From Embiotoca jacksoni (taxonomy: Eukaryota; Chordata; Actinopteri; Embiotocidae), in assembly GCA_022577435.1 (NCBI GenBank), contig JAKOON010000005.1, forward strand, positions 21,446,224 to 21,510,223: a stretch of 64,000 bases of DNA, in the 5' to 3' direction. The notes beneath the pieces are model-generated. The model worked only from the letters and a program-made list of their open reading frames with translations. It had not been told where the DNA came from and did no database searches. Numbering within the stretch: the stretch's first letter is position 1; every line of letters starts with the position of its first letter. The position numbers and the translations under genes are program-made. Shown here piece after piece: positions 41,501 through 54,000 of this stretch.

Positions 41501-44500
41501 CATTGTGATGCGCTACCTCTTCGCCTTCCTCAACCAGTAAGTTTATGGACACTAACCGGGGAATCCGTCCTTTATGTCTGTAGAGGATGGATTTAATGAG
41601 ACGCAACCCTAAGTTAGGAGCTTCTACTAGTGCCAGTCATGATTTGTCGCTCATGTTTTCCTCCCTCTCCAGTCTGTCCCAGTACAGCGACGAGAACATG
41701 ATGGACCCGTACAACCTGGCCATATGTTTCGGCCCTACGCTCATGCCCACGCCGGACAGCCAGGACCAGGTCTCCTGCCAGGCTCACGTCAACGAGATCA
41801 TCAAGACCATCATCATCCACCACGAGACCATCTTTCCTGACTCCAAAGATCTGGATGGGCCCATCTATGAGAAGTGCATGGCGGGCGGAGACTACTGGTG
41901 AGAAATGCTCAGTCACACACCAGATTGTAGGCCACCCTGTCGCTGATGTCTCTGGGTGAAGATGTAGGCTACATAGTTTTAAAAAGTGAAGTTGGAAAAC
42001 TCTCTCATGGAGTCACCTCATGCAGCTGCACAGTTTTCCTAAATGTAGGTTTAAAAGTCTGACAGATGGCCGTGGTTTTCTCCTTTCTTTTTTTTTTTTT
42101 TTTTTTACTGTGAATGGAACAAAGGCACGCAGCCAAACCTCTTTCATTTGGGTCTCACTAAACATTCAGGTATGCATTTGCTCTCAATACTGTCTCAGTT
42201 GTATATCCGTGGATTTGATATGAATAATTATACGCACTAATTAGGCAGCTGCGGTTAAGGAACATGACAAGGCAGCGTGTGTTTCGGCACTGACTCCATG
42301 GTGGACTCCTGTCTGAGTGAGACAGGCTGAAACAATCACTTTAATTACCACGATCACAGCAGGAGGGAGAAGAAGGTTACCTGGCAGGGAAAGGGGTAAT
42401 TAGTTGAAATGCAGCACACACTGGAGTCAAATAGGTCAAACTCGAAAGCTCCTTCCCAGCTCCACATCTGTAAGCAGGGCTTATCGCTTGTTTCTTCCTG
42501 TCATTATCTGTCGCTGTTTCTACTAGTTTATGCCCCCAATTCACCACGGGCTGACGAGGATTTATCCCTGGCTCGAGCTAATCACCCGTCTCAGCACGGC
42601 CGTGTCCCTCCGGCAAGCCGTATGAAGCCCTGGGGAGATTTGTTGTTTTGGCTGCCTCCCCTTTCTTGCAGAAGAGGAGGTGGCTCCCGACATGTTAGTA
42701 TGGGAGGAGAATCTCAGTTCCTGGCAGGAGTAATCTGAGGAGTTGTGTGTGTGCGGCTTTACAGCCAGCTCTCACGATACAATGCCAGAGGAAGACCTTT
42801 TACAGAAAGAGGCCCAACCACAGATAGAAGCTCTCACAGAATACTGATAATGACCACTGTTTGAACTTCCTCTAAGTCTTAATTCTAAAGACCTTGATCC
42901 TTGTCATCTTCACTAGAGCTTCATAAGCTTGGATATAAAAATGGACATCGTCTCTGGGTCTGGAAAGTGAAGCCAGTGCGGAAGTGCCTAAAGTGCAATA
43001 CCACTGAGGGCCTCTAGGGGCTGGCCTAAAATAAACTGGTGCCAGTAGACTCGCATCAAAAAGCGTCAACTTCTCTCATGAAATGCAAAGTCAATAATTG
43101 TTTTCCACTTGTCATTATAGTGTCATTTGCTAAAGTCACTTATTCTGAGTGAGAGTCCTGGTGGTCCTTCTGAGAATAATTTAATCATTAATCAGATATT
43201 AGGCATGTGAGGTATGTTTGGGGGCTTATCTGGTTTGATTGACAGGCCTGGACTACAGCCAGGTTTTTGGTATAGTGTCCTTTGTAACTAACTTTGTATC
43301 AGATCCAACCGAGCTCGTCCAAATATGATCACATGGCTCTAAAAAAAAAACAAGATGGTGACGTCCAAAATGCCCAACTAGGCTGTTAAAGCTCATAAAC
43401 CAGTGGGTGGGTTGCTACTCGGGCACACACCGAATTGGGAAAAGCGGTATCTTCCAACTACAATCTTTTCCTTAGGAGGTGAATGAAGCAGAAGTGGTGA
43501 TTGACAATACACAATGAAGAAAAAAAAACGTTTTTTGTGTTTTGCAACTGTGCTTTCACCCAAGACCCACTTTTATGCCTATGACCCTGACAGTTTGCAT
43601 GTTGTCCCCCACAGTGAGAGCCCCTACAGTGAGCATGGTGCCCTGGAAGAGGTAGACAACGAGGGAGGGACAGAGACGCACACCAGCGAGGATGGTAAGT
43701 CACTATAAAGTCATGTATTTGTGCACAGTATATAATTACACAAATTACGTGTGTAAATTTGTCCTTTTAGACCTTTATTTCATTGCAGGTTCCTATTAAT
43801 CTGTGGTTAACGTTCATTTAGCACATTAATAAAAAAGTTAATAATCGCCCGACAACGCACACATTCACAAAACCTTATACTGCACTGTCCACATACGGTG
43901 TCCAAATTCCAGCTTCTACCCTGTCCGGGGTATTTGGAGGGTTAAACCCAGCTCTCTGCAGCTCTGGTGGCTAATCTTGCCTTTCAGCCCGTTAAATGAA
44001 TTAACCTTGAAGGACCAGGGAACTGAGCTCAGAGTGATAGACAGCCATTCATATTCTAATGCTTCTGTTTCTCCCTTGGGGCCTCAGGACATCACCACAT
44101 CCCAATTTTACAAATTCCACGGTGGTCTGCACCCACTGCACCCCGTGGGAGAGAAATTGTCTTTCTTAAAGGTTCCAGCCTCGGATAAAAATGTCCCAAT
44201 TCCCCTGATATTTTTTTTTAATACCATGTGAAAAATCAATGTTAGAGTAATTTGTGAAAGAAAAGCAAACGTGTGGAGTGTGTGTCAAAAGTGTCAGGTT
44301 TTAAAAGTGTTTAAAAAAATGATAACAGTCTAGGTTTTAAAAGTGTTTAATTGCATTTCCATATGTCCAAGAGAAATATGAAGAAATAACTCACGGAGAC
44401 ACTGGAGGAAAATATAGACGTCTCTCAGACATGGTGGGATATGTTCAAATTGTGTGATCATACATGTGGTCCTTTGGTTGTGCGAAATGGATACCAGTCG

Positions 44501-47500
44501 GTCGGGTCCAAATCAAATAGTGAGTGAGTTAATGGAGACCAGGAGATCAGACGGGGTCAAACGTTGCTGTTTGGCTTCCAGTGAAAAGCAGAAAAAGACA
44601 ATAACTCTCACAGCTCATGAAAAACTGAATAATATCCCTGACAGAAGGCTGACGAGACGCAGACAGAGTGGGCGAAAACTACTCGACCTATAGTTGAAGC
44701 AAGTCTTCATTTTTTTACCTTAGTAACAGACTTTCTTAAACCTGTTTCCATGGTGACAGCTATTGCCCCAATCCTGTCTCCTTTTCACACCCAGTGACAA
44801 GTTTTAGGGGCTCTCCGTCATCGTTCATCATCAGTCTCCATAGACAGAGTTTGGAAAATATGGCTGATCATGACATCAGCTGTTAAATCATCCTGCTTCC
44901 TAATTACAGCCATCATATCAACGTCCTATAGGAGATATCTGATTATAGACAGGGAAACTACTGTAAAACACAGATGACAGCTGTCAACTCTTTGAGTAAT
45001 TAATGGAAGATTATGTTTTCCAGAAATCTCAAGCTGCTGCCATGGTTTTGTTCCAAAAGCTTCCCCGAGCAGACAGAGGAAGTCCTCACTGACCGAGTCC
45101 CTCCCTGCAGAGACTTGAACTGTGGTCAAGTTATTGTCATCAGTTATTTTTAAATCCCCATGACCTCATTTGGATTTCAGACACAAAAGCAAACCTCTTT
45201 TCCTGTTTGGTAACCAGCTCTGCAGATTCTTCTCTCCTCTTTTACCGAGGCTCAAAATGTTTTCAGTCCTTTTTCCTGTGAAAGGAAGTAAAGAGAGAAA
45301 GAGAGGAGTAAAAGTCATCTCGCGTCTAACTAGTAGTCCAGAAACCTCTTTGTCTCGCTGGCACAGATGCCTGTGGAGTTTGTTAACGTTCATTATCTTT
45401 GATAGATGATCTGGACGGACCAGATTCACATAGCCACACACACAAAGGAAACGGATGTGATTCTTTAATTGGGTGTTACTGATTATCGAAATATAAATGG
45501 CATAATGTTAGATCTTATCTGTTACCGTTGTTTGGGAGCTGTAGAGTGAAGTGCCCAATTATCTGAAAGATAATATTTATGGCAATCATTGAACAGCTCA
45601 GAATTTAATTTAACAAAACTTTCTGAAGGTGTCTGGCTGAAAGAGTTTCTCTAGCAAAGTTGAAAATGACACAACTTCTTGTTCAACTTATTTTTTTGTA
45701 CTCTTTTTCTATTTCCATGCAAAACATTGTATTCGTTTCTGGCTTCCTGGATTAGTAAATTCCTTTGCAGTTGTGGAAACAGTTTAAGAAAATATTGTTT
45801 TACAAAAGCAGAATATATATTTATCTAGATGGCTAGAGGTTTGGAGGATTCTGGAAAGACTTTTAAAACAGCCGTAGGTGTAACTTATCTGACTTTTGGT
45901 AAAACCAAAGGCTTGGTTTATATTTACAGAAGATTTATGCATTCAGAGAGTTTGGAGTTGGAAAAGATTTCCATTTGGGAACATCATTCATATAAACCAA
46001 CACGGGGACAAAACAGCTCAGTTTTATTTCTAAAAAATGTGATGTACTGTAGTTTTTAACAGTTACGCAACCACCAAGCTAGGAAGGCTATGCTAACCAA
46101 GTCTGGCTATTTCACCTTATTTTTTTCTCTTTCACCACAAAGCGCTGCCATTTCAAGTTACACTGAACCTCCTTCTTGAAGCTTTTCAAACACCTCCCAC
46201 TTTCCTTTTCGGATATTCCCAGTTCCACACGCGAGGTTGGAATTTTCCTACGTCCCAGTTGCTCATGAACGCACCATTATCTCTGACTCAAATGTAAGGA
46301 TAATGCAAACAGGGGTAGGATTTATAGAACATCTAACATTACACAAACTACTGTTAATCCTGAAGGAATATGCAATTATGCTGCTCTTTATTTTCAGCCA
46401 TGGCTCCAGCGATGACAGCATCGGGCTGTCTACCACTTTGACCCAGACTAAGACATCTTAATGACTCGTCATGAGATTCTGCTCAAGCATTCATGGTCCA
46501 CAGAGGATGAATCTTACTTTGGTGATGGCTGTTGTTAGAGTGGATCAGCGGTTGGGACATTCTGCCAGTGATTGGTTATTTTAGTGTGAGGGTTGAGGTT
46601 TGGGTTAGGAATAGGAATGAGGTTAGGGACCAATTGATTGACAGTAAAACAACCAATCCACAGCAGCGTAGCCGTTGGAGCCAGCGTCCCTCCAGCTGAT
46701 CTATCACCAATCTTTAGTGACCCCTGATTTTCTTCTCTAGGGCCGTCAGCAGGTCAAAGCTTTCACTTATCCTGTAAAATTATTCCTTCCACTAACACCC
46801 AACTGATTGAAGGAATAATAATATTGACACGAGAGGCACAAACTGGGCCTATGTGACGTTAGACGTTGTCCCAGACTCGGCGACGTTCTGCTCAGGACTG
46901 ACAGACACCACAGTGTGATGAACCCCGGCTGTCATGCTGGGAGATTAACTGCCTGTTTTTAGTGGGGCACTTCTGGCACACCATCAATGCATTGATGTTC
47001 TATCTGCTGGTAAATTCAACACAAGGTCAGAGGTGCAATAACTGGCACATTGATTATATATCACTTTGCAGGACTACATCAGGATGTCCTGGTTGTCAAG
47101 TGCCCCAGCAGACATACTGTAAATATTGGATTGCACGTGTTGAGGGGAAATGTATTTTACCGTGCAGAAAGGGTCATCATTTAACCAGTGTTCATCTTTT
47201 CAAGTCCTTCGTACTTGTCTCCTGTCGTGTTTGCAGCAGCGAGCACTTGAGATTAACATTTGAGTTGAGAAAAAAAAAAAAAAAAAAAAAGGTGGATCGA
47301 ACAGAAGAAGGATTTTATACCTTCTTTTTGTTGCATTGATCCCAAGCACATCTCACACTAGGCTTCTGCTGCCCTATTTATATGTATGAGAACATCGATG
47401 TAGAGCAACATTCACACCGACCGCGCTCCACTGGCTTGTGTAAGACATCTGACAGTTCGTATCTCTTACACCACAGGCCTCCAACTCCCTCAGTTCAACA

Positions 47501-48178
47501 TTTCTTTAACTCCAGTCTCGGTGCATGTGTGTGTGCGTGTGTGTGCGTGTGCGTGCGTGCGTGTGCGTGCGTGTGCGTGTGTGTCCAGCCTCGGGTGGTT
47601 GGGTCTGAACCAATTCCCACTTATAATTGTACGACATGACAGAGGGAATCCTTTGCCACACTGAGATTCGAGTTTATAGTTTTATGCTTCCTGCCTCTGC
47701 CACGTCACTGCAGTGGTGGTGGTGGTGGTGGTGGTGGTGGTGTGTGTGGTTTGTGCGCCTTAGATAAACATTTTCAGATCGGAGGAGGAAGGATACATCG
47801 ATGGATGTGTTGAAGTGAGTGAAATGTGAAATAGGTGGAGGCGGAAAAAAAACAAGAGAGGAAGAGAAATCCCCTGCACCGATCAGGGTCACATTTCATT
47901 GCAGCCACGTCACATCCACCCTGTCGATCCTGACAAGCCCAGCGATGCAAGAAAAGTGGTGAAAAAAAAAAATGCAGAAATAAAAAAAGACGAGGTTGAA
48001 AAGGACACGGGTAGAAATGCAGGAACCTTGTCAGAACCATGTTTCCTTTCTCACATGGACGCTCCTCTTGAAACGACTCTCAAGCTCCTGTGAAAGACAT
48101 ATCATGATGGCTTCTCTCACAGCCGAGACAAGTTTCATCCAGTTACTCCGCTCCCTTCCTGCCAGTATATATCCGGAG

Positions 48179-48235
<57 letters not shown>

Positions 48236-51037
48236 GTGAGGCGACGTCTGTCCAGGGACCCCCTGTCTGACTTGAAGTGAGTTGGGAGGGGGGGTGGCAG
48301 AGGTAGGAGTGAGGGAGGAATAAAGAAGCTATTTTTAGACCTGTGTTGCTGTAGTGCATGCATATTGGCTTGGAGACGTGTACCTTTTGAATAATCGACC
48401 GGAGCTGTTGGTTGAAGCCACAGATGTTTTCTTCAGATCGGAGCTCAGTATGAGACTTGAATTTCAGCTTCTTTTTTTTAATCTTTTTTTTAAATACCCA
48501 TTGAAATTCAAATGAATTGAAATAAAATGTACTAATGATCATTTTTCAGTGTACCACTGGTTCATATGGTGTTTACGAACTTATCCCGGTCTTCCCTTGT
48601 CAGTGATCCACGGCTCGTCTTGTACAGTTATTGAGTAGTTATCAACCCAGCCTCATGATCCATACAGTGAGTGACATGCCCCTGAGTCATATAGAACTCT
48701 TCTCAAAAGCCACTAAAAATATCCTGCTAAAACTCCTCAGGGCCTGTTGTGGCCCTGGCGTGGGGTTGTAGAGCCGGGTTACTATTGACTACAACTAAAA
48801 TAACCAACTGACTTAGCACACATGAAGTCCACGTCCACAAACTGTGCATTCACATGTACAAACGTGCCACCATTGGACTCCCCTGCATCGCAGCCAACGT
48901 GTATTTGCATGTGCATGTGTTTCTGAATTAAGATGTTTATTTCCTGAGACTGTGACATTTATATCAATCATTAAAAATGGCAATAACCGGTCTATAGTCG
49001 ATGTCTTTTCCCGTATCTAACATAACTGACCCATCTCATCTTCTTTCTATTCACAGAAGGGGAGCCGATTGAAGCCATTGCCAAGTTTGACTACATCGGG
49101 CGCTCATCTCGAGAGTTGTCCTTCAAGAAGGGCGCCTCCCTGCTGCTGTATCAGCGGGCATCTGAGGACTGGTGGGAGGGACGGCACAATGGCATCGACG
49201 GCCTGGTGCCGCACCAGTACATCGTAGTCCAAGATATGTGAGTGTTCTATCGATACATATACAACATCAATCTGATTGCTTATTTAAGGCTGGATGACAA
49301 TACTGAATCCATACGGAGAAAAAAACTTACATAAGTGCATTATAAACACTGCTGTCTTATATTTGATGTGTTTTTTTCTCCTTATAAATCCAATAGAGCT
49401 GCATCATGCACAGAGCTAGCAAGCATAGTAAATACCAACTGGTCAGATCACCTCAAATGAGCTAACCTCTTACTCTGGGCAGTTATTATTTTTTTGGTTA
49501 TTATTTTTGCCTGGTACAGCGAGAGAGAGAGAGAGAGAGAGAGACATGAAATGAGGGGAAAGATAGGCGGGGAATATCATACAGGAAAGGTGTGTCCAGT
49601 CTGGGTCCTGCACCGAGGACCTGCTCAGAGAAACACGCACCAAGTTAACTTGACTTAACACGAAGGGAATAAGTCCAAAGGGAATAAAATCTTCCTACCA
49701 GCACCTGTAAAGCTAATTAATAAACACTTATATATACCTGCCTGGTTTGTTTTGTCGATACAAAAACTTAAGTGCAAAACGATAGTATTCTGTTTTATTG
49801 GATGTTGTAGCCTGACTTCATGTTGGCCGGTAGCATTTGCCAGGCAACCAGCAAAAACTCTCAGCATATTTTCAAAATTTCAGACTCTTCATTTAAGTTT
49901 TGGCGAATACATTGTTGAAAAAGATATGAAAGAAATATGACTGTAAAGAGCTGTGCATGCATTTCTAAATCTACCATCTTGTTTTTTTAATCACGTTATA
50001 AAAAAATAAAAAAAAAACTTTTTTTTTTTACTCCCCCCAGTTGATTATTTTTCCTCAGCCCACTAAGCCACCAGCTCCACTCAGAGTCTGAGAGCTGATA
50101 TCCCTGTGGGTTAAACAACACGCATGTCCTTGTTGACTTTGCTCCGTGAGAGGCCGCGGGCCATCAGTTGACTGCGGGGTCATGCATGGGGGACCTTCAG
50201 CCTCATTTGTCTTGCCCGCCGCTGTCGTCCCCGCTCAGCTGTGGAGCGTTCTTCATCTCCGGGGTCCTTAACCAGCCCTTCCGTCACTGTCTCGTGCTCT
50301 CGCCCCTAACAAGCATACACACTCTGCCATAGTAACTGTTGGTGCCTAATGGACTGGATTCACTGTCTCGTTAGGACTGGAAGAGAATCACTCCAATCAC
50401 TTAGTAGCTGGCTGACAAAATGGCCATTTAGAATGCCTTCTCGCTCTCCTCCCCTCTCCCCCTGCTGCTGTCCCGTCAACGGGCCCCCATCAATAATTCA
50501 CCAGGAGGGGCCCTGCTGATGGTGTGTCTTCTTCGTTAATGAAAGAGCAGGGGAAGTTACAGCTGTACGACTTTTTCCCAAGTGTAGTAACGTCCGGCTC
50601 TCTGCTTAAACAGAGCAGGCCGAGGAGTGTAAGAGCACGCAGGGTTGCGATCTTCGCTTGTCCCATAAAAGAGCCCCGGAATAAAACATGCAAGGGGGGG
50701 ATGTCTGACAGACCACTTCAGCACAAGATGTCTCCTCTTAACATCCAAACTTCCTTGTGTCTGTTTAGTTTACCGCTGCCTCCGCTCTGGAGGAGTGCTT
50801 GTCCTTGCTCTTTCTCTGCCTGTGTGCATTCATGTGGATCTGCTAAATAAGTGACTGTGTTTTCTACCACACAACATCAGAGGCAGCTCAGTAGGTCTGA
50901 TTATTGCCACCTGACAACCACCGACTGCACCCGGCATCCAGTCACATAGCTCAATGAAAGCCATACAGCTGGCTTATATGTGTGCGTGTGTGCGTGTGTG
51001 TGTGCGCGTGTGCGTGTGTGTGTGTGTGCGCGTGTGC

Positions 51038-51070
<33 letters not shown>

Positions 51071-54000
51071 TCACACACCGCCACAGTGCATCACCAGAAT
51101 ACTAAGAGGCTCAACATGACTCATCTGACTCTCTGGACCTTGGGGAAGAAATGGATACATGCTGACTCGCAGGATATCAAATACTGTTATCGAAGAACAG
51201 TGCAAATATGAAAGATTGACTGATTTGCTGATTTCTCCCTTTTTTTTTTTCTCTCTCTCCACCCACCCCTCCGCCCCCGTCTGTCTGTCACTTCCGCTTG
51301 CTCTTTCCGTGTCTCAATGTCACGCTGTCTCCGTGTCCCAGCGATGACAACTTCTCCGACACTCTGAGTCAGAAGGCTGACAGCGAGGCCAGCAGCGGCC
51401 ACGCAGGAGACGATAAATGCTCGGGAAAAGACATCGGCTCGCCCACTGACACCAGGATCGCCGAGGCCTACATCTCCAGGTAGGTTTCTACAGGGCCAGA
51501 GAGCAGTGGAAAATTTGACTGCAATACTGAAGCCTTGTTAAAACAAATTCCCTGAAGTCGTCAACTTTTACTGGTGATTCACAGAAACTTGCATTTAATG
51601 ACCTGAAAGTCCAAAAGTAAATGTCAGTGAATGACAAGAAACAGCTGAATTGTAACGGTTTCTTACTATAAACTACTCCCTAGCCAGACCAGTGGCCATA
51701 GGCCAATCAGAGATATATCGATATCTGTGTATGTATTGGTTTTTCTTTTACATAGGATACATGTATGTACTTCATAGTCATAAGTCATAAAAAGATGCTT
51801 TTCAATTCAATTTCATATAGCACCAAATCCCAGCAAGGGTCATCTCAGGGCGCATAACATAATAAGGCCCTCACGACAGAAGTTTGCAATATTATAGAGA
51901 GCAACTGACAGCTGGAAGGAAAAACGTCCTAAATTCAAAATTGTCACACGTGTGTTTTTGGGTTATTTGTTGAATTCCTAGTGAAGTTTACTGTGTTGGC
52001 GCGCTGATGTCAATGTGAGCAATAAACCGTTAAATAGATAGACTGTATATAAAAGTGGGCATGGCTTACGAGGCCAATGTGGCCAACGTGCCTTAAACTG
52101 CAATACCGCGGAGTTGGCTCCAAAAAGCCTCCAGCTCCATAGACTCCCATTCAACTTGTCTCGTCAAATACGAAGTCAATACATTTCTTCCTCAAGCCAT
52201 TTTGGTGTTGTTAGATAAAGTCGCTCCTTCTTATTCGTTTTCTGGCGTTCCATCTGAAAATATTCTTATCATTAATTAGAAAATAGGCTTCAAAAAGCTG
52301 TGTTTTGGTGGGCGTGTCTGTTTGATTGACAGGCCTCTAGTGCAGTCTGGTTTCCGCTATCGGTGGGCGGTACGTAGTACAGTTGTATGTGTTTGATAAC
52401 CACATTTGAAGGACCATTGCAAAGAATGTGTTTAAATATACTGAATATAAAGTTTTATATTCTAACGATTAATGGAAAATCGTGTCCCATCCCGAGTGGT
52501 GTTGTGATTGGATGTTACCATTTCAGAGCTACGCAAATTTAAATTGTAAAGAAGATCAGCCGATATATGGATATCAACATTTTTTGACTCCCTGATATCG
52601 GCCCCAAAAGCTCAATATGGGTCGGGCTCTGTATTCTCAAGAATGTAACCTACTTCTGAGGTTAACAAGCATCCCACTGTGTTAATTAGTTCCAGTCCTC
52701 CTCACACCTCAGTGACCCGTGTACATTATGACTAGAACATGTCTTTACCAAACGAGAGACCGCTAATGCAATAATCCCTGCTGGTCCAGCAGCATGTCCG
52801 CAACAACTGCACTGCTGCATCACCCAAAAATAGCTTCAGGTTTGAATATAAGCACACGCGTACACTTGAAAAAATAAACAGTTTCTGCTGTTCATGAAGG
52901 GGTTTCATATTATAGACTTTAATATGTCTGAAAATAATTTTAACCTCTTGCTTCAAACGGAGCAGTGTGATAACGTCTCTTTGGTTTGCCTGCTTTGTGA
53001 AGAGGACTGAAGGGGAAGCAGGACAGAGTTGTACAGCGTGCACCCAGTCCTCAGTGTTACGTATGCTGCCTCCTCCTGTCCTTGCGTGTCCTCGGCTCAC
53101 CTCTCTCAGCCTCATTGCCTCCGCAGGACTCGACTTCACCCACTCTCATTTTATCCCCTGTGACCAGACAGATCCTGTTATAAAGCACGAGTATTAAATA
53201 ACTATTTTAATAATGCACACGGAGGAATGGCACACACACTGAGGCGCACCTCAGTCGTTTTGGCAGCATCTGCTGGTTGCGTGCCAGCATTTAGTCTGCT
53301 GCTCCCCTCTTCATCGGTGCCTTCCTTTTAGTGGAACAACCTTGAAATGTGTGTCTCTGGCTCGTGCCAAACAAATGCTATTTTATCCAGACTCTACTTT
53401 AGTGTTGAAATGTTGATGATTCATACCAGAGGCAATATTTACACTCTAGGTGTTGGTATGCGGATGAAGGATACATCTGAATGAATTATCCTTAATGAAC
53501 CTCCTCATATTCCTTAAATCTACAGCAGTCTTCCTGTCACCGGCTCCCAGGTGATCCCCACCTCTCTTCTTCTTCTTCTTCTCCGGTCTACCCTCCCCTC
53601 TCACTTTTCTGCTCTTCCGTTCAGACAATCCTTGCAAGCTCTGAATCATTTATATCCTGAGGTTTATTTAGATATTTTCCTCTCCTGGTGTTCTCAATCA
53701 ACAACACACTCACCAGACAGGCTTCTAAAAGAGTTCAGCGTCACAGTCGTAAGCAAGTGAACAGGGCAGCTCGTGTCTGTTAGAGGCTCTTTAAGTGGAG
53801 AAGATGCATGTTGATGTGACCACAACAAGTACTGCGGTCGGTCCATTTTCTGATTTGATGAAGAGGAACTTGATTATCAGCTGAAGCCATGATACAGCAG
53901 AAGGTGGTGACAAGCTCCTGGAGTGAGTTGCAGTGCCTGTTGTAGTACACTCTGTCCTCCAGGGAGACGGCTGTTATGAATGTAAACTGCTCCACCTGCA

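Larger units (their letters stand above)
43695..49056 (+). other. srgap3 intron 18
   Basis: The 5.4-kb intron contains a locally duplicated AAAAGTGTTTAA motif (44298-44352), an A21 run (47270-47290), interrupted GT tracts (about 47525-47584), a GGT repeat (about 47713-47740) and a GT tract (about 48182-48231). No gene was recognised. Confidence 0.75.
51681..52630. mobile_element. interrupted element with AGAGCCC-type right end, hosting nested repeats
   Basis: The right end GATATCGGCCCC...GGGTCGGGCTCT resembles the right end of the 37.4-kb element, and the left part has a decayed counterpart (TAGCCAGACCAGTGGCC). A LINE tail and an R1 copy sit between. The left limit is uncertain. Confidence 0.4.

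Noticed and set aside
46590..46660. Telomere-like GGTTAGG words
   Set aside because: Only a few degenerate TTAGG units occur, without tandem order.
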